This document shows positions 44,557 to 53,180 of a DNA stretch of 64,000 nucleotides, one piece after another. The position numbers were made by a program, and so were the translations under genes. A model generated the notes under the pieces. That model was not told the origin of the DNA. It made no database searches and saw only the letters and a list, made by a program, of their open reading frames with translations. The stretch lies in the NCBI RefSeq assembly GCF_002237595.1, contig NZ_CP022529.1, positions 5,610,001-5,674,000 of the forward strand, given 5' to 3'. Origin of the DNA: Labrenzia sp. VG12 (GTDB taxonomy: Bacteria > Pseudomonadota > Alphaproteobacteria > Rhizobiales > Stappiaceae). The stretch's first letter is position 1. Every line of letters begins with the position of its first letter.

Positions 44557-45374
44557 CCCTCGACCCTTCCGGAACCGTGCAATCTGTCTCGAACTTCTCG
44601 CTGAAAGACGAGATCTGCGACTACTGGTCGGACCGCGCTGCCACCTTTGACCTGTCTGCATCGCACAGGATCGAGGGCCGTTATGGCCTGCCCGAGTGGC
44701 AGCAGTTGGTCCGGGCTGCCTGCACGCTTCCGCCGACCGAGGATCTGGTTGGGTGGCAGGTCCTGGATATTGCCTGCGGAACGGGGGAGATCAGCCGGGT
44801 CTTGACCAGCCTTGGCGCCAGCGTGACGGGTCTCGACTTTTCCGAAACCATGCTCGGCCTTGCCCGGCAAAAACTGGCGGGCGCGGACTGGCGATCGGTG
44901 CTGAGTGATGCGGAGGCCATGGTTCAGCTGGAGGATGCCAGTTTTGACCTTGCCGTGACACGTCATCTCGCCTGGACCCTTACCCATCCGCAAGACGCCT
45001 ATGCCGAGTGGCTGAGGGTGCTGAAACCCGGCGGAAGGCTGCTTGTTGTCGATGGTAATTTTCGGGCGCCGAAGTCGCCATGGCAGCGGCTGCGGAACCT
45101 TCTGGCCAATTGGTTGTCGGGACGCCAGCCCCCTCAAGGCGACAGAGACCGCCACGATGCAATTCTGGACCGGCTTCCCTATCGTGACGGATTGAATGCG
45201 GAGCGTCTTACAATCGATCTTGAGCGCGCGGGGTTCGATGTTGTCGGTCCGTTGCCGGTGCGCCCGCTCTATGGCCGAGGCATGCGGGGTTACGGTCTTG
45301 CCGAGCGGCTTCGGCAGAGCGCTGCCAATCGCTTTGCCCTGGTGGCGGTGCGTCCTACGGGCCAGGGCATCTGA
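44553..45374 (+). CDS. Class I SAM-dependent methyltransferase in the chelate-transport operon
   Basis: A 273-residue methyltransferase. SAM-binding motif I is WQVLDIACGTGEISRVLTSLG, followed by VTGLDFSETML, and post-motif segments AVTRHLAWTLTHPQDAYAEW and LKPGGRLLVVDG. The GTG start overlaps the ATPase stop by four bases, so it is made together with the transporter. It may modify or help release the imported chelate, or act in metallophore synthesis; the substrate is unknown. Confidence 0.87.
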   Translation: MTLDPSGTVQSVSNFSLKDEICDYWSDRAATFDLSASHRIEGRYGLPEWQQLVRAACTLPPTEDLVGWQVLDIACGTGEISRVLTSLGASVTGLDFSETMLGLARQKLAGADWRSVLSDAEAMVQLEDASFDLAVTRHLAWTLTHPQDAYAEWLRVLKPGGRLLVVDGNFRAPKSPWQRLRNLLANWLSGRQPPQGDRDRHDAILDRLPYRDGLNAERLTIDLERAGFDVVGPLPVRPLYGRGMRGYGLAERLRQSAANRFALVAVRPTGQGI

Positions 45375-45401
45375 ATATCCGGGTTTCCGTACGGAAAAGT
45401 C

Positions 45402-46070
45402 TTATCGCGCCGCCGGTTTGAGGCTCGCCATCAGGTGATGGAACTTCTCGCCCTGGATGGAGACATGCTGACGGATCGCTTCGGCCGCCTTGTCGCCGTC
45501 CCCATCCTCGATCGCCGTGACGATCGCCTCGTGTTCCGCCATGGACTGGCCCATGCGCCCTCGGACACGCAATTGCACGCGCCGGAAGGGCTGCAGGCGG
45601 CGCTGCAGTTTGAGGCATTCCTGTTCCAGAAAACTGTTGCCCGACTGGCGATAGAGGATCGCGTGGAACTCCTGGTTTTCGCGATAATAGCCGTCGGTGT
45701 CCTGCGCTTCGATCGCGTGTCTGCAGCGTTCATTGACGGCGTGAAGGTCCTTGAGCGCCTGGTCGGAAATGCGCGACGCAGCCAGTCTGGCGCAGACGGC
45801 CTCCAGCTCGGCCATTACCTCGAACATCTCGATCAGTTCCACCGGGCCCGGCTGGCGCACGAAGACACCACGCCGGGGGATCTGTTCAACCAGACCGGAT
45901 TGGGCCAGCCGATGCAGGGCTTCGCGAACCGGTGTTCTCGATACCGAAAACCGGGCCGCCAGCTGCACTTCGTCCAGCCTGTCTCCATCAGCAAAAGTGC
46001 CGTCGAAGATCAGGCCTTCAAGCGCGTCAGCGATGTGATCGGAACGTTTTCTGTCCATCCATGGCCACAT
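45402..46070 (-). CDS. matR: GntR/FCD family regulator, likely MatR
   Basis: A 222-residue regulator of the FadR/FCD group. The winged helix-turn-helix is LEGLIFDGTFADGDRLDE followed by ARFSVSRTPVREALHRL, and the C-terminal FCD ligand domain shows EVMAELEAVCARLAA and NQEFHAILYRQSGN with metal-binding His residues. It is divergent from matB, and a perfect TTGTATACAA palindrome lies between them, as for MatR, the malonate-responsive repressor of rhizobial mat operons. The start is uncertain: ATG at 46070 or 46058. Confidence 0.82.
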   Translation of the reverse strand: MWPWMDRKRSDHIADALEGLIFDGTFADGDRLDEVQLAARFSVSRTPVREALHRLAQSGLVEQIPRRGVFVRQPGPVELIEMFEVMAELEAVCARLAASRISDQALKDLHAVNERCRHAIEAQDTDGYYRENQEFHAILYRQSGNSFLEQECLKLQRRLQPFRRVQLRVRGRMGQSMAEHEAIVTAIEDGDGDKAAEAIRQHVSIQGEKFHHLMASLKPAAR

Positions 46071-46105
46071 AGCACAGCAAACATGTGCGTGCAATAAGAG
46101 CAATC

Positions 46106-46115
46106 TTGTATACAA
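46106..46115. promoter_or_regulatory. MatR-type operator palindrome
   Basis: TTGTATACAA is a perfect 10-bp palindrome, preceded by TC, in the matR-matB intergenic region. The published rhizobial MatR site has the core TCTTGTATACA, which matches here. A TTGACA hexamer begins seven bases to its right, so binding would interfere with rightward transcription of matB and also lies just upstream of matR for autoregulation. Confidence 0.75.
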
Positions 46116-46193
46116 AAATGCTTGACAAAAAAACATTAGCTGAGAGAAAGACCGGGTGCCGATCTCAATTCGAGTGACCTTGGGGAGAAAATC

Positions 46194-46250
46194 ATGTGTG
46201 CCGAGCCTGCGGTCATCAAAGCCACGAACACCTGTTCAAAAGGGACCTGA
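46194..46250 (+). CDS. 18-residue ORF directly upstream of matB
   Basis: Starts ATG TGT GCC and ends TGA three bases before the matB start codon. GGGGAG lies six to seven bases upstream, a stronger ribosome binding site than that of matB itself. The product would be MCAEPAVIKATNTCSKGT. Its role, if any, may be to couple translation into matB. Its short length makes this tentative. Confidence 0.3.
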   Translation: MCAEPAVIKATNTCSKGT

Positions 46251-46253
46251 CCG

Positions 46254-47771
46254 ATGAGCAATCCGCTTTATGATCAACTTTTTGGAAAACACGCGGGCAA
46301 GGATACGCCGTTCCTGATCTTTCAGGACGGAGGGCAGCTCAGCCACGCGGCGTTTCTGGAAAAGGCAGCCCGGATTGCGCATGTCCTGACCCGGAACGGC
46401 CTGCGCCCCGGAGACCGCCTCGCTGCGCAGGTCCACAAATCGCCATGCGCCCTGGCGCTTTATGCGGCCTGTGCCCAGGCCGGCATCGTCTTCCTGCCTT
46501 TGAACACGGCCTATACGGTGGATGAGCTGAGCTACTTCATAGAAAACAGCGGCGCCAGGCTTGTTGTCTGTGATGCAGCGAGTGAGGCGGCCTTGTCCCC
46601 GGTGGCTGAAGGTCTGGGCGTGCGTATCGAGACCCTGAGCGGCGATGAAACGGGATCATTGACGGATCAGGCGACCACCATGCCGACGCAGTTTGCGACT
46701 GTGGACCGGTCGGAAGACGATCTCGCCGCATTTTTGTACACGTCCGGGACAACGGGCCGATCCAAGGGCGCCATGCTGACCCAGAAAAATCTTCTGTCGA
46801 ATGCGGCGGTGCTGGCGGACGAATGGCGGTTTACCGACGCCGATGTTCTGCTCCACGCCCTGCCGATTTTCCACACTCACGGCCTGTTTGTTGCCACCAA
46901 TGTGTCGCTGGTTGCGGGCGGCGCGATGCTGTTTCTGCCGAAATTCGATCAGGACGCCATGATCGATCTGATGCCGAGGGCGACCACGATGATGGGCGTG
47001 CCGACCTTCTATACGCGGCTTCTTGCCGATGACCGGTTCACCCAAGAGCTGACACGGGGCATGCGGCTGTTCATTTCCGGCAGCGCGCCGCTGCTGGCCG
47101 AGACCCATCGCGACTTCGAGGCGCGGACAGGGCACCGGATCCTCGAACGCTACGGCATGACGGAAACCAACATGAACACCTCGAACCCCTATGAGGGCGA
47201 GCGCCGTGCCGGCACCGTCGGCTTTCCGCTGCCCGGGGTCGAGCTGAAAATCACCGATCCCGAAACAGGCGCAGCCCTGCCATCCGAAACAGTCGGGCAG
47301 ATCGAGGTGCGCGGCCCGAATGTCTTCAAGGGATACTGGCAGATGCCGGAAAAAACGGCCGCCGAACTGCGGGCGGACGGCTTTTTCATCACAGGCGATC
47401 TCGGCAAGATCGATCCGGACGGCTATGTGCATATCGTTGGCCGCAACAAGGACCTGATCATCTCCGGCGGCTACAACATCTATCCGAAAGAGATCGAACT
47501 GGTTCTCGACGCCCAGCCGGGCGTTCTGGAAAGTGCCGTCATCGGGGTGCCCCATGCCGATTTCGGAGAAACGGTGCTGGGACTTGTCGTGCCGGACGGC
47601 ACGGAACAGCCTGATCTCGACGCGATTATGCAGGCCACGGGGGCGTCGCTTGCCCGGTTCAAGCATCCCCGAAAACTCATTCTGGTGGACGAACTGCCAC
47701 GCAACACGATGGGCAAGGTTCAGAAAAACGTGCTGCGGGAGCGGTTCAAGGATGTCTTTGCACCGGCCTGA
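46254..47771 (+). CDS. matB: Malonyl-CoA synthetase
   Basis: A 505-residue ANL-superfamily enzyme that makes malonyl-CoA from malonate, CoA and ATP. It begins with the characteristic NPLYDQLFGKHAGKD. The AMP-binding motif is AAFLYTSGTTGRSKGAML, followed by ERYGMTETNMNTSNPYEGERR, TGDLGKIDPDGYVHIVGRNKD and the catalytic Lys in LPRNTMGKVQKNVLR. The matA decarboxylase and a dicarboxylate carrier, usual partners in rhizobia, are not adjacent. Likely induced by malonate through the divergent regulator. Confidence 0.95.
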   Translation: MSNPLYDQLFGKHAGKDTPFLIFQDGGQLSHAAFLEKAARIAHVLTRNGLRPGDRLAAQVHKSPCALALYAACAQAGIVFLPLNTAYTVDELSYFIENSGARLVVCDAASEAALSPVAEGLGVRIETLSGDETGSLTDQATTMPTQFATVDRSEDDLAAFLYTSGTTGRSKGAMLTQKNLLSNAAVLADEWRFTDADVLLHALPIFHTHGLFVATNVSLVAGGAMLFLPKFDQDAMIDLMPRATTMMGVPTFYTRLLADDRFTQELTRGMRLFISGSAPLLAETHRDFEARTGHRILERYGMTETNMNTSNPYEGERRAGTVGFPLPGVELKITDPETGAALPSETVGQIEVRGPNVFKGYWQMPEKTAAELRADGFFITGDLGKIDPDGYVHIVGRNKDLIISGGYNIYPKEIELVLDAQPGVLESAVIGVPHADFGETVLGLVVPDGTEQPDLDAIMQATGASLARFKHPRKLILVDELPRNTMGKVQKNVLRERFKDVFAPA

Positions 47772-47873
47772 CCTTTAGAGCCGGTTGCCGTGACAAGATG
47801 GCGCGAGCGGTTTCCGTTGGCGTCAATTCCACCAGCATGTTAGCTCTGACATAAAGAGTTTCAGGGCAGCGTC

Positions 47874-48377
47874 ATGAGCGAGCAGCAATCAGAGTCAGGC
47901 AAGGGACACGGGTCAGACATCGTCATCAGACTGACCCGCTACGCACAGATACCGATGCTGATCGGTCTGGCCGGCGCGATGGTGCTGTTTCTCATCACGT
48001 TCTTTGTCGACATTTATGATGCGGTCCAGACCTTTGAATTTCTGGACCGCAAGAAGACGATCCTGCTGATCCTCAACCTGCTCGACATGGTCTTCATTGC
48101 CAACCTTCTGATCATGGTGGCGACCAACACCTACAACACCTTCCGGCTGAAGAGATCGGTTCATGGAGACGATTACATCCAGCAGGGCGAGAAAGCCTAC
48201 CGGCGGATGAAACACCGGATCGTGTCGACGATCATCATCATCTCCTCGATCCATGTCCTGAGTGAATTGCTGGAATTCTCGCAGACGTCGCCGCTCCAGG
48301 TGGCGGCCCTGTTCGGCTTTCACCTGATCCTGCTGGCGACCTATGTGGTCACCAACGTCTTTCGCGCAAATGATTGA
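47874..48377 (+). CDS. UPF0114/TIGR00645-type membrane protein (YqhA-like)
   Basis: A 167-residue inner-membrane protein with four helices (about 24-45, 60-85, 115-135 and 142-160). The pattern RKKTILLILNLLDMVFIANLL and the C-terminal HVLSELLEF resemble the TIGR00645/YqhA group. The function of this family is unknown. It converges with the SleB hydrolase gene with only a 27-base gap and no clear terminator. Confidence 0.75.
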   Translation: MSEQQSESGKGHGSDIVIRLTRYAQIPMLIGLAGAMVLFLITFFVDIYDAVQTFEFLDRKKTILLILNLLDMVFIANLLIMVATNTYNTFRLKRSVHGDDYIQQGEKAYRRMKHRIVSTIIIISSIHVLSELLEFSQTSPLQVAALFGFHLILLATYVVTNVFRAND

Positions 48378-48404
48378 TTTTCTTGCCTGGCAGAAGCGGC
48401 CGGA

Positions 48405-49652
48405 TCAGTTCCAGCCGCCCGCATAGGTCTTGTAGAAGATGTGCAGCCCGACCTGGCCGCGCTTGGCCATGGCCTTTGCCCACCGCGGATTGACATAGGT
48501 CGCGTGGTAGTGGGTCGAGGCGTCGACCATCTTTGAAAAACGCTTGCCGTCGCTGACGTCTTTGGCCAGACGCTGCGCGGTTTTCCAGGCACCCGGGCTC
48601 GCGATCCGGTCTTTGATGCCGTCACAGGCAAAGGAGAACTGGCAGCGGTTGCGCTTGTGCTTGTTCTGGTAAACAACGCCGCAGATGGAATCCGGATAGG
48701 CCGGGTTCTTGACCCGGTTCAGGACAACCTGGGCAACGGCCACCTGGCCGTCTTCGCTTTCCCCGCGCGCTTCGAAATAGATGGCTTCCGCCAAACACTG
48801 CTGCTCCCTCTTGGAGCCGACGGACAGCGGCAGCGGCACCTGGGCCCACCAGTGCGGGTTATCGGGGTCTTCCGCCGGCGGCATGTCCTGTTCGTACTTG
48901 GCGGCTCCGAACAGCGCATCGAACGGATCCTTGGTTTCCTTCACGCTGTCGGGCGCATAGGCGGACACCAGCGAGAAACTGGCGGCGGCGGCGTTCCGGG
49001 CCATCATCACCTTTTGCAGGTCAAGCGGGCCTTCTTCCAGCAGACCGTCCTTGCCGGCTTTCGACAGCCGGCTGGTTTCCTTGGCATCGAGCGGTTCCGG
49101 CTTGACGAAGGCAACGCGCGGCAGGTCTTCGTGTTTCTTTTCCGTCGAGATCAGGCTCGACATGGCATAGAGGTTGCCGGCGGCCTGGTCGACCATCTGC
49201 CGGTCCGGCGCCATCGTGATCAGGCGGTCGCCTTTCGAGGAGGTGTTGGTGAGGATCGTCTCGGGCACTTCGGTGGGCGCCGCGCTTCTGGCGACATCGC
49301 CAAGACCGACAATGGGGCGCGCCTCAAAATCCTTGGCAGCTGAGGTCAGGGTCAGCACCGGCGCAACGGTGTGATCGGGAACGGGCTTCGTTCCGAGCGA
49401 CAGCTTCGGGGTCAGCGAGGTCGTATAGGTGGCGGGTTCGAGCGCCATCATCCAGCGCGGCGTCTCCTGCGAGCGCGCGTTGATCAGCGCAACGACATCC
49501 TGTTCGCCGATTGCACCGCCGAATCCGAGCCACACCAATGGCGAGGCGACAAGAATGTATTTGAGCCGGCGCATGCGCGCACGGACCGGACCGTATTCCT
49601 GAGTCACTTTAGAAGAAAACCGCTTCCTGTTGCGGGACTTAGGGCCAGACAT
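48405..49652 (-). CDS. SleB-type cell wall hydrolase
   Basis: A 415-residue protein. A basic N-terminus precedes a membrane anchor or signal segment (about 26-42, YILVASPLVWLGFGGAIG), then a long low-complexity periplasmic region. The C-terminal hydrolase_2 domain (about 290-415) shows CLAEAIYFEARGESEDGQVAVAQVVLNRV with the catalytic Glu, and FSFACDG. It probably cleaves peptidoglycan glycan strands. The ATG at 49652 has GGAG ten bases upstream. Confidence 0.88.
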   Translation of the reverse strand: MSGPKSRNRKRFSSKVTQEYGPVRARMRRLKYILVASPLVWLGFGGAIGEQDVVALINARSQETPRWMMALEPATYTTSLTPKLSLGTKPVPDHTVAPVLTLTSAAKDFEARPIVGLGDVARSAAPTEVPETILTNTSSKGDRLITMAPDRQMVDQAAGNLYAMSSLISTEKKHEDLPRVAFVKPEPLDAKETSRLSKAGKDGLLEEGPLDLQKVMMARNAAAASFSLVSAYAPDSVKETKDPFDALFGAAKYEQDMPPAEDPDNPHWWAQVPLPLSVGSKREQQCLAEAIYFEARGESEDGQVAVAQVVLNRVKNPAYPDSICGVVYQNKHKRNRCQFSFACDGIKDRIASPGAWKTAQRLAKDVSDGKRFSKMVDASTHYHATYVNPRWAKAMAKRGQVGLHIFYKTYAGGWN

Positions 49653-49861
49653 ACGCAGCCAACTCCAACTCGGTACACATCGTCCCAATACGCCGGACGA
49701 TCAGCGTGAACGCCGGGTAAACGGCAACACCGAAATTGAAGATGTCTGCTTAACCTTGAGAGACCGTTAATGCGGACAGGATTTGAGGAATTTCGGACAG
49801 CAAAACGCCGTCAAACTTCTTTTTATGGTTAATATTACGAAGGAACTGACGAAGAGATCTG

Positions 49862-50845
49862 TCAGCGCCCGCCAACACGCAGACCGGGAGCAGGCCGCTC
49901 GCTCATCAGCTGGTGACGGAATCGGAAGAGGGCTGCCGGGCGTCCGCCGGTGGCCGTGGATGTGGCGCCGGTCGGTTCGACAAGATCGGCATTTTCCACC
50001 AGGCGGCGGAAGTTCTGCTTGTGCAGATGACGGCCGGAGATCGCTTCGACAGAAGTCTGCAGCTCGGTCAGGGTGAACGTCTCCGGCATCAGCTCGAAAA
50101 TCACCGGACGGTATTTCAGTTTGCCGCGCAGCCGCGAAATCGCGGTTGCAAGCACACGCCGGTGGTCGAAGCGCATCGGGATGCCGAGCGAAGGCCGACT
50201 CGTCCGGTCGAGCGCCGCCGGTCGTCCGTCAGTTCGTGCTTCCTCCACAAGCCCTGCCTCGTAGAGCAGCTCATACCGCTCGAGCGCCCGCTCTTCGTCC
50301 CAGCTTGTCGTGTCTGAGCCGAAAGCGAGCCGGATGCGTTCCTGGCGTCCGAGGGCTCGTGGAGGTTCGCCGGCCGCAGGCGGCTCCTTGGCCCAGTGTT
50401 CAAGCAGAGGCAGGATGTCCCGGTCGAGAAGGTCCGGCCGTCCGGTCCGCCAGTCCTCCCAGGGGAAATAGTCGTACCAGGACCGCCAGGCGGATTTGTG
50501 CCGGGCCAGCATGTCCTCAGAATCCGCAGTCTGCCGGGTGAGGGCGAGATAGCCGACGGAAACCACATGCGGGCCTTCGTCGCCGGTTTCCCTGTGGCGG
50601 CCGCGGTCGCCGAACGTGTAAAGCTGTTCCACATAGCCGAGCCGGAGCGCGGTCTGGTCCTCCACCCAGCTTCTGAGGCCGATTTCGAAGGTGCGGTGCC
50701 GGATCGGATCAAACGGGCCGAAGGGCAGGCTGTCCAGGGCATCGCCGCCGGGCTCGTTCACGTGCACGATCTGCGGCAGGCTTCCCGCGACCGAAACGAT
50801 GACCGCGTTCAATCCGATTTCAATGCTGGCTTGCCGATGGGGCAT
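49862..50845 (-). CDS. nadQ: NAD biosynthesis regulator (NadQ/Nudix-related)
   Basis: A 327-residue protein matching what is annotated as NAD regulator in Rhizobiales. An N-terminal Nudix-like domain (about 8-150; RHRTFEIGLRSWVEDQTALRLGYVEQLYTFGD) lacks an intact Nudix box, so hydrolysis is unlikely. A C-terminal winged-helix part (about 230-310) follows the pattern FELMPETFTLTELQTSVEAI. NadQ represses nadABC, and a 19-bp palindrome precedes nadA at 35551-35569. Last gene of a minus-strand run with an HD hydrolase and a phosphatase. Confidence 0.8.
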   Translation of the reverse strand: MPHRQASIEIGLNAVIVSVAGSLPQIVHVNEPGGDALDSLPFGPFDPIRHRTFEIGLRSWVEDQTALRLGYVEQLYTFGDRGRHRETGDEGPHVVSVGYLALTRQTADSEDMLARHKSAWRSWYDYFPWEDWRTGRPDLLDRDILPLLEHWAKEPPAAGEPPRALGRQERIRLAFGSDTTSWDEERALERYELLYEAGLVEEARTDGRPAALDRTSRPSLGIPMRFDHRRVLATAISRLRGKLKYRPVIFELMPETFTLTELQTSVEAISGRHLHKQNFRRLVENADLVEPTGATSTATGGRPAALFRFRHQLMSERPAPGLRVGGR

Positions 50846-50862
50846 TGCGGCTCCGCTGCTGG

Positions 50863-51369
50863 TCAGTCGATGGGCATGACGAAGGGCGTGCCTTCAAAGG
50901 CGTTGGCGCCGCGGCCGATGCCGCGGATGGCGTCGATCATGCGGCCCTCACGGCCAAGCAGCCTGTCGCCCATGGCAACAATACGGGCATTCGGAGTTGC
51001 TGACGGTGATCGTGTCCGCAACAGCTCTGCCAGCTGGTACTCATCGGCCTCCGGGTTGAGCGCGCAGGCTGCGACATAGGCGCCCGCAGTTGACCGGCTG
51101 ATTCCCGCCCAGCAATGAATGACGAGCGGTGCCTGCCTGTCCCAGCTCTGAATGAAGGTAAGAAACTGTTCGATATGCTGTTCGCTGGCCGGTACGAGGC
51201 CGTCCACCGGGTCAACGATGTCGTTGAAAGACAGGTTGAGATGCTGCTCCGGCACAATGCCTTCCGGCGTCGGAACATGCATTTCCGCATTGATGAGCGT
51301 CACGACCGATTTTGCGCCGGTGGCGGCAACGGTCTCAGGGAGTTTGGACAGGGAGCAGACGTGCAGCAT
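50863..51369 (-). CDS. Tyrosine phosphatase-like protein
   Basis: A 168-residue cysteine phosphatase. The active-site P-loop is VIHCWAGISRSTAGAY, matching CX5R with Cys and Arg in place. The N-terminus MLHVCSLSKLPETV fits Rhizobiales dual-specificity-like phosphatases. It starts 54 bases downstream of the HD hydrolase and ends 17 bases before nadQ on the same strand. The substrate is unknown. Confidence 0.86.
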   Translation of the reverse strand: MLHVCSLSKLPETVAATGAKSVVTLINAEMHVPTPEGIVPEQHLNLSFNDIVDPVDGLVPASEQHIEQFLTFIQSWDRQAPLVIHCWAGISRSTAGAYVAACALNPEADEYQLAELLRTRSPSATPNARIVAMGDRLLGREGRMIDAIRGIGRGANAFEGTPFVMPID

Positions 51370-51423
51370 GATGGGACCGGTTGATGTTATCTGCCAGTAA
51401 ACTAGGGCCAACCGGTCGCAAAA

Positions 51424-52086
51424 TCACCCGTTAGCTTGATGCCTTTTTTGTTTGTTCCCAGCTTCACGCAGGGCTTCGATGGCTTCAAAGCGTTCCATGA
51501 ACTTTTCCTGAGCGATCTTCACCGGTAGAGGTTCCAGCCCGTAGCGCAGCTTGCCTTCTTCGTTCAGCGGAAATCCGCGCGGACGGCCGAAGATCTTGCC
51601 GGCTTCCACATCGTCGAAGCCAGCGAGTTCCACGGCCTCGAAATAGGCGCAGATGATGTCGGCCCTTTTGGCGAGTTTCTTGACGGTCTGCGGAATTTCC
51701 GCCGGCAGGCCAAACCTGAGATGGATTGCCCCCTGCAGGCGCGCTTCGACGGCCTTGTAGGCTTCGCCGATCACCGCCTTGAACGGTGAGATCATGTCGC
51801 CGATGACGTATTCCGGCGCATCATGCAGCAGTACCGCCAGGCGCCAATGGGGAGGTAGGTCCGGTTTCAGCATCAGGGCGATGTCCTCCACCACCAGCGA
51901 ATGCTCGGCAACGGAAAAGGCATGATTGCCGAAGGTCTGACCGTTCCAGCGCGCGACACGGGCAAGGCCATGGGCAATGTCGGAAATCTCGACGTCGAGT
52001 GGAGACGGATCCAGCAGATTGAGACGTCTTCCGGACAACATGCGCTGCCAGGCGCGAGGCGGCTGGTCGGAACGGGCGGCGGGCAT
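51424..52086 (-). CDS. HD domain phosphohydrolase (YfbR-like)
   Basis: A 220-residue HD-superfamily protein. Metal ligands are in NHAFSVAEHSLVV, the HD pair in LLHDAPEYVIGDMISPFK, and a later Asp in KLAKRADIICAYFEAVEL. This order resembles YfbR-type 5'-deoxynucleotidases. GGGGA lies just before the ATG. It heads the phosphatase-nadQ group and follows ygfZ by 24 bases. Confidence 0.86.
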   Translation of the reverse strand: MPAARSDQPPRAWQRMLSGRRLNLLDPSPLDVEISDIAHGLARVARWNGQTFGNHAFSVAEHSLVVEDIALMLKPDLPPHWRLAVLLHDAPEYVIGDMISPFKAVIGEAYKAVEARLQGAIHLRFGLPAEIPQTVKKLAKRADIICAYFEAVELAGFDDVEAGKIFGRPRGFPLNEEGKLRYGLEPLPVKIAQEKFMERFEAIEALREAGNKQKRHQANG

Positions 52087-52110
52087 CGGTCCCCAAAATG
52101 TTTAGCGGTT

Positions 52111-53001
52111 TCAGTCCGCGGCACCCGGTTCCGGCAAAGAAAATCCCGCCCATTCGGGCAACTTGACCAGAATCTCCGCGTCGCCGCATTCAAGAAGGCT
52201 GCCGTTGTCCTTGGCTTGGACAACCTTGTCAAGACGCATCAGGGCAAGACCTGTTGACCCTGCCTCGGAGGTCGTCGACGACCCAAGTGTTCCGATGGTT
52301 TTGCCCCCGGCCTTGACGTCGCTGCCCTTGCCGGGAAGCGGTCCGGAGCTCTCGATCTGGACGAACCGCTTGCGCGCGGTTCCGCGATGCTGAACCCGGG
52401 ACACGACTTCCTGCCCGACATAACAGCCCTTGCTGAACGAAACGCCGCCCAACTGGTCGAGATCGGCATCGTGGGGAAAGATTTCGGAATAGTCATAATC
52501 CTGCAGGCCCTCCGGCACACCAAGTCCGATACGGTGCGTGTGGTAGGCCGCAAGTCCGGCGTCGCTGTCGTCCAGTTCGCTGGTCATCTCGGTGACCGGG
52601 CCGACCAGCCGCTGGCCGAGCGCTTCAAGGCGAGGGTCCGTTACGCGGAGCTCTGCGGTGGCTGTTTCAACGGGCTCTCCCCAGACAGCCAGGACGCCGG
52701 TGCCGGCATCCAGCAACTCCAGATCCACCTTTGCGCGGAGCCGGTAAAAGGTCAGCCGCTTCAGGAAGTCCGGTGCGGTTGCGGCCGGCGTGTCCAGCAG
52801 GTAGCCGTCCTCGGCCTTGTAGATGAGGAAATCGAACAGGATCTTGCCTTGCGGCGTCAGCAAGGCGCCTGCAGACGCTCCGGTCTTGTCGACCGTGTCG
52901 ATGTCGCTTGTCACCAGGTTCTGCAGAAAGTGTTGTGCTTCGGGGCCACCAACGCGGATCAGTGCACGGTCGCTGAGATGGGCAAAGAAGTGTGTCGGCA
53001 C
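52111..53001 (-). CDS. ygfZ: Folate-binding iron-sulfur maintenance protein YgfZ
   Basis: A 296-residue GcvT-like protein that helps repair or assemble certain iron-sulfur enzymes with tetrahydrofolate. The family signature FSKGCYVGQEVVSR with the conserved Cys is present, and the N-terminal fold has LIRVGGPEAQHFLQNLVTSD. I use the GTG at 53001 (PTHFFAHLSDRALI) because GAGGAG lies six bases upstream; an ATG 17 codons earlier is in frame without such a site. It is divergent from pyrC. Confidence 0.9.
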   Translation of the reverse strand: MPTHFFAHLSDRALIRVGGPEAQHFLQNLVTSDIDTVDKTGASAGALLTPQGKILFDFLIYKAEDGYLLDTPAATAPDFLKRLTFYRLRAKVDLELLDAGTGVLAVWGEPVETATAELRVTDPRLEALGQRLVGPVTEMTSELDDSDAGLAAYHTHRIGLGVPEGLQDYDYSEIFPHDADLDQLGGVSFSKGCYVGQEVVSRVQHRGTARKRFVQIESSGPLPGKGSDVKAGGKTIGTLGSSTTSEAGSTGLALMRLDKVVQAKDNGSLLECGDAEILVKLPEWAGFSLPEPGAAD

Positions 53002-53180
53002 CGGGGGCTCCTCAAAAGCAGACGGGAATTGCCAATATTTCTCCCTTGCCAAATAGGCGCTTTGGCGGAGACGGGCAAGGACCGGAATTTGCTGAAGAGC
53101 ATCTGGCTCTTTGGCGCCGGGCCACGTATAAGCGCGATCAATACGTCAGTCCCTATCTCAAAGCTTAGCGGAGGAGCCCC

